A stretch of 64,000 nt of DNA from DASQEH01 sp963765725 (lineage in GTDB: Bacteria; Actinomycetota; Actinomycetes; Propionibacteriales; Nocardioidaceae): NCBI GenBank assembly GCA_963765725.1, contig CAVXXI010000003.1, positions 930,001 through 994,000 of the forward strand, given 5' to 3'. The notes below the pieces were generated by a model. It worked only from the letters and a program-made list of their open reading frames with translations, was not told the origin of the DNA and did not search any database. The position numbers and the translations under genes were made by a program. This document shows, one piece after another, positions 62,387 through 64,000 of the stretch. Positions within the stretch are counted from its first letter, which is position 1; every line of letters starts with the position of its first letter.

Positions 62387-63229
62387 ATGCGCAACGTGAA
62401 ACTCTCTAGCGACGTGGTCAAGGCATCCTTGCGCTCGGCACGCTACGAGGTCCTCCCCACCGCGAAGATCGAGGCGGCCGTGATCGACTCCGTACCCCGC
62501 GACATGACGCTGACCGTGACGGCCAGTCCAGCGAAGGGGATCGGGGCGACGCTGGATCTCACCGAGCGACTGATCGGGCACGGCTACCCGGTCGTCCCGC
62601 ACCTGGCCGCACGGATGATCTCCGGACCGGCGGAGCTGGAGGTCATCGTCACGCGGCTGAAGGGACTCGGCATCGACGACGTGTTCTGTCCCGCAGGCGA
62701 TGCCGACCCCCCTGCTGGTGAGTACACCGGCTCGGTGCCCATGCTGGAGCACCTCACGTCGATGGGGCGGCCGTTCGCGCACGTCGGGATCACGGGGTAC
62801 CCCGAGAGCCACCCGGCGATCGAGGACGACATCACGATCCAGTCCATGTGGGACAAGCGCGCCCACGGGACGTACGTCGTCTCCAACCTGTGCTTCGATG
62901 CCGCGACGATCCATGCTTGGCTGAAGCGGATGCGCCGACGGGGCATCACCTTGCCGGTGCTGATCGGCCTACCCGGACCCGTCGAGCGGGCGAAGCTGCT
63001 GTCGATGGCGACGAAGATCGGGGTCGGGCAGTCGGTCAAGTTCTTGAGCTCCCACGTCTCCACGTTCGCCCGTATCGCCGCACCGGGCGGGTACAGCCCC
63101 GAACGGTTCCTGCAGAAGTCCGCCGGCTTCCTCGCCGACGAGACCATGAACGTCACCGGGCTGCACATGTTCACGTTCAACCAGGTTGCCGAGACGGAGG
63201 CCTGGCGCCAGCAGCTGCTGACGGCCTGA
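62387..63229 (+). CDS. Methylenetetrahydrofolate reductase family protein
   Basis: A 280-aa TIM-barrel protein of the MTHFR superfamily: TLTVTASPAKGIGATLDLTE (instead of the usual PPR N terminus), GYPVVPHLAARMISGPAELE, FCPAGDADPPAG, HVGITGYPESHP and NVTGLHMFTFNQV. Unlike canonical MetF the E. coli-type catalytic Glu segment is altered, so the substrate may be another methyl-carrying folate. Its convergent neighbours encode DUF1638 and a RACo-like protein, a set found in corrinoid-dependent methyl-transfer operons. Confidence 0.8.
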   Translation: MRNVKLSSDVVKASLRSARYEVLPTAKIEAAVIDSVPRDMTLTVTASPAKGIGATLDLTERLIGHGYPVVPHLAARMISGPAELEVIVTRLKGLGIDDVFCPAGDADPPAGEYTGSVPMLEHLTSMGRPFAHVGITGYPESHPAIEDDITIQSMWDKRAHGTYVVSNLCFDAATIHAWLKRMRRRGITLPVLIGLPGPVERAKLLSMATKIGVGQSVKFLSSHVSTFARIAAPGGYSPERFLQKSAGFLADETMNVTGLHMFTFNQVAETEAWRQQLLTA

Positions 63230-63248
63230 CGCCCCCGCCGACCTGGAC

Positions 63249-63292
63249 GCATTTGCGCCCACTGGACGCTGCATTTGCGCCCGGTCGACGGG
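63249..63292. repeat. 22-bp tandem repeat array, locus 3
   Basis: Two adjacent 22-bp copies: GCATTTGCGCCCACTGGACG.. (63249-63270) and GCATTTGCGCCCGGTCGACG.. (63271-63292). They fill the gap between two convergent genes; the second copy ends 4 bp before the stop codon of the DUF1638 gene. Same unit and orientation as locus 2. Confidence 0.88.
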
Positions 63293-63295
63293 AGT

Positions 63296-63883
63296 TCAGG
63301 ACGCGACGGTGGCGGCGGCCAGCAGGTCCTCGAGGGCAAGCTCGAGACCGCCATGGCCGACGTCGACGGTCGCCAGCGGCAGCCCGAGGGAAGCGGCCGC
63401 CTGAGCGGCGAGAAGCTCCAGCTCCGGGTCACGTTGCTGCGCCAGCCACACCACCCGGGTGTAGTGGGCGAAGTACGCGTCGCGCAGCTCGGGGTAACGG
63501 TCCAGGCCGAGCTCGACGATGACCGAGCGCCGAAACGACCGCACCAAGAAGTCGGTGAGCACGTAGGTTCCCGGCTGCTCGTCGAAGAACCGCTGCAGCC
63601 GCTCCGGTCCCGCGAAGACGTCGTAGCAGTGCGCACCGGCAAGCCGCGGCATGCCCAGACGGGTACAGACATCGTCGAGTGCGCCGTACGTCCCGCAGTC
63701 GGCGTACGCGACGGCCACCCGGCTGTACCGCGGCTGCAGCTCCCGTGCCAGCGCCTCGACCTGCCCCGCGATGAGCTCGGGCCGGTTGTGAAGCAACGGT
63801 GGCAACGGGTGTACGTCGACCGACCACCCGCGGTCGGCAACGATCGCGCTGCAGTGCTGGGCGAGTGCTCCGCACGCGATCAC
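63296..63883 (-). CDS. DUF1638-family protein
   Basis: A protein of about 195 aa starting VIACGALAQHCSAIVADRGW and carrying the family's VAYADCGTYGALDDVC, LAGAHCYDVFAGPE and LGLPLATVDVGHGG. Cys and His residues may bind a metal or corrinoid. The start is unsure: GTG 63883 follows the upstream stop by 13 bp, while ATG 63964 has GGAGG upstream but overlaps the neighbouring gene by 60 bp or more. DUF1638 genes accompany MTHFR and corrinoid methyltransferase genes. Confidence 0.75.
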   Translation of the reverse strand: MIACGALAQHCSAIVADRGWSVDVHPLPPLLHNRPELIAGQVEALARELQPRYSRVAVAYADCGTYGALDDVCTRLGMPRLAGAHCYDVFAGPERLQRFFDEQPGTYVLTDFLVRSFRRSVIVELGLDRYPELRDAYFAHYTRVVWLAQQRDPELELLAAQAAASLGLPLATVDVGHGGLELALEDLLAAATVAS

Positions 63884-63896
63884 GGCGACGGCAGCG

Positions 63897-64000
63897 TCAC
63901 CCCGGGAAGGCAAGCTGCTCGATGAAGCGGTCGTTGAAGTCCGGACGGTCGGAGAGCTCGACATAGCGCACCTCCTCCAGCAGAGCCTGCGCGCCGTTGC
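63897..64000 (-). CDS. 3' end of a RACo/ASKHA-like (COG3894/DUF4445) gene, partial
   Basis: The frame running off the right edge ends NGAQALLEEVRYVELSDR then PDFNDRFIEQLAFPG, the typical C terminus of COG3894 proteins, reductive activators of corrinoid proteins (ferredoxin plus ASKHA). Only 34 residues are visible, so the assignment rests on this short motif. It is directly upstream of DUF1638 on the minus strand. Confidence 0.55.
   Translation of the reverse strand, partial: NGAQALLEEVRYVELSDRPDFNDRFIEQLAFPG

Noticed and set aside
1..64000. tRNA, rRNA, insertion sequences or prophage
   Set aside because: No tRNA-like cloverleaf, no transposase or integrase motifs and no terminal inverted repeats were seen on reading both strands.

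Overview
The window is about 70% G+C and reads as chromosome of an actinobacterium (Actinomycetota). The evidence is the codon use, frequent GTG and TTG starts, many 4-bp ATGA/GTGA gene overlaps, an actinobacterial-type LexA box, and the core block sucC-sucD-DUF6350-purN-purH-folD-DUF3017. I cannot fix the genus. There is no rRNA, tRNA, CRISPR array, insertion sequence or phage gene. At least five genes contain single-base frameshifts that split otherwise intact families. Several fall in short C/G runs, so base-calling or assembly error is as likely as real decay.

Region 1 (1-28.3 kb) is a surface-polysaccharide locus. It holds a Wzx-type flippase, a Wzy/ligase-type polymerase, a Wzz-like protein with a dead P-loop, an initiating polyprenyl-P sugar transferase, a GT4 glycosyltransferase and a NodB-type deacetylase. 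It also holds five sulfotransferase-family proteins, two APH-fold kinases, an HprK-like kinase, an ATP-grasp enzyme and a thymidylate-kinase-like protein. Around them are secreted proteins: two tandem beta-propellers, a LamG-like protein, a beta-helix lipoprotein, and two members of an unrecognised family, one with a Tat signal. An OmpR/histidine-kinase pair lies inside. A sulfated or phosphorylated exopolysaccharide is the simplest inference.

Region 2 (28.5-44.5 kb) is envelope sensing and membrane functions. It has an SDR enzyme and a histidine kinase divergent from an operon encoding an UPF0104-type membrane protein, a GT4 enzyme, a PIG-L deacetylase and an OmpR regulator. Then come a ferritin-like protein, a PAP2 phosphatase, a heterodimeric ABC exporter with one fully degenerate ATP site, and a PspC locus: a PspC protein with a small membrane partner, divergent from a PspC-fused sensor kinase and its LuxR-type regulator. 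Small GNAT and membrane genes follow.

Region 3 (44.5-64 kb) is largely core metabolism and repair: PcrA helicase, an M23 endopeptidase with GTAACG repeats upstream, a B12-binding protein, an epoxide-hydrolase-like enzyme, sucCD, a sigma-like/transmembrane/extracellular fusion protein, DUF6350, an AlkB-type dioxygenase behind a LexA box, a TetR regulator, a PRC-barrel/DUF2382 stress protein, purN, purH, folD, DUF3017, an MTHFR-family protein, DUF1638 and the 3' end of what looks like a RACo/ASKHA corrinoid-activation gene. The last three suggest the edge of a corrinoid-dependent methyl-transfer operon.

The most unusual non-coding signal is a family of 22-bp tandem repeats in three intergenic spacers at gene 3' ends (about 36.27-36.52, 44.35-44.48 and 63.25-63.29 kb). 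A strong hairpin terminator follows the second beta-propeller gene.
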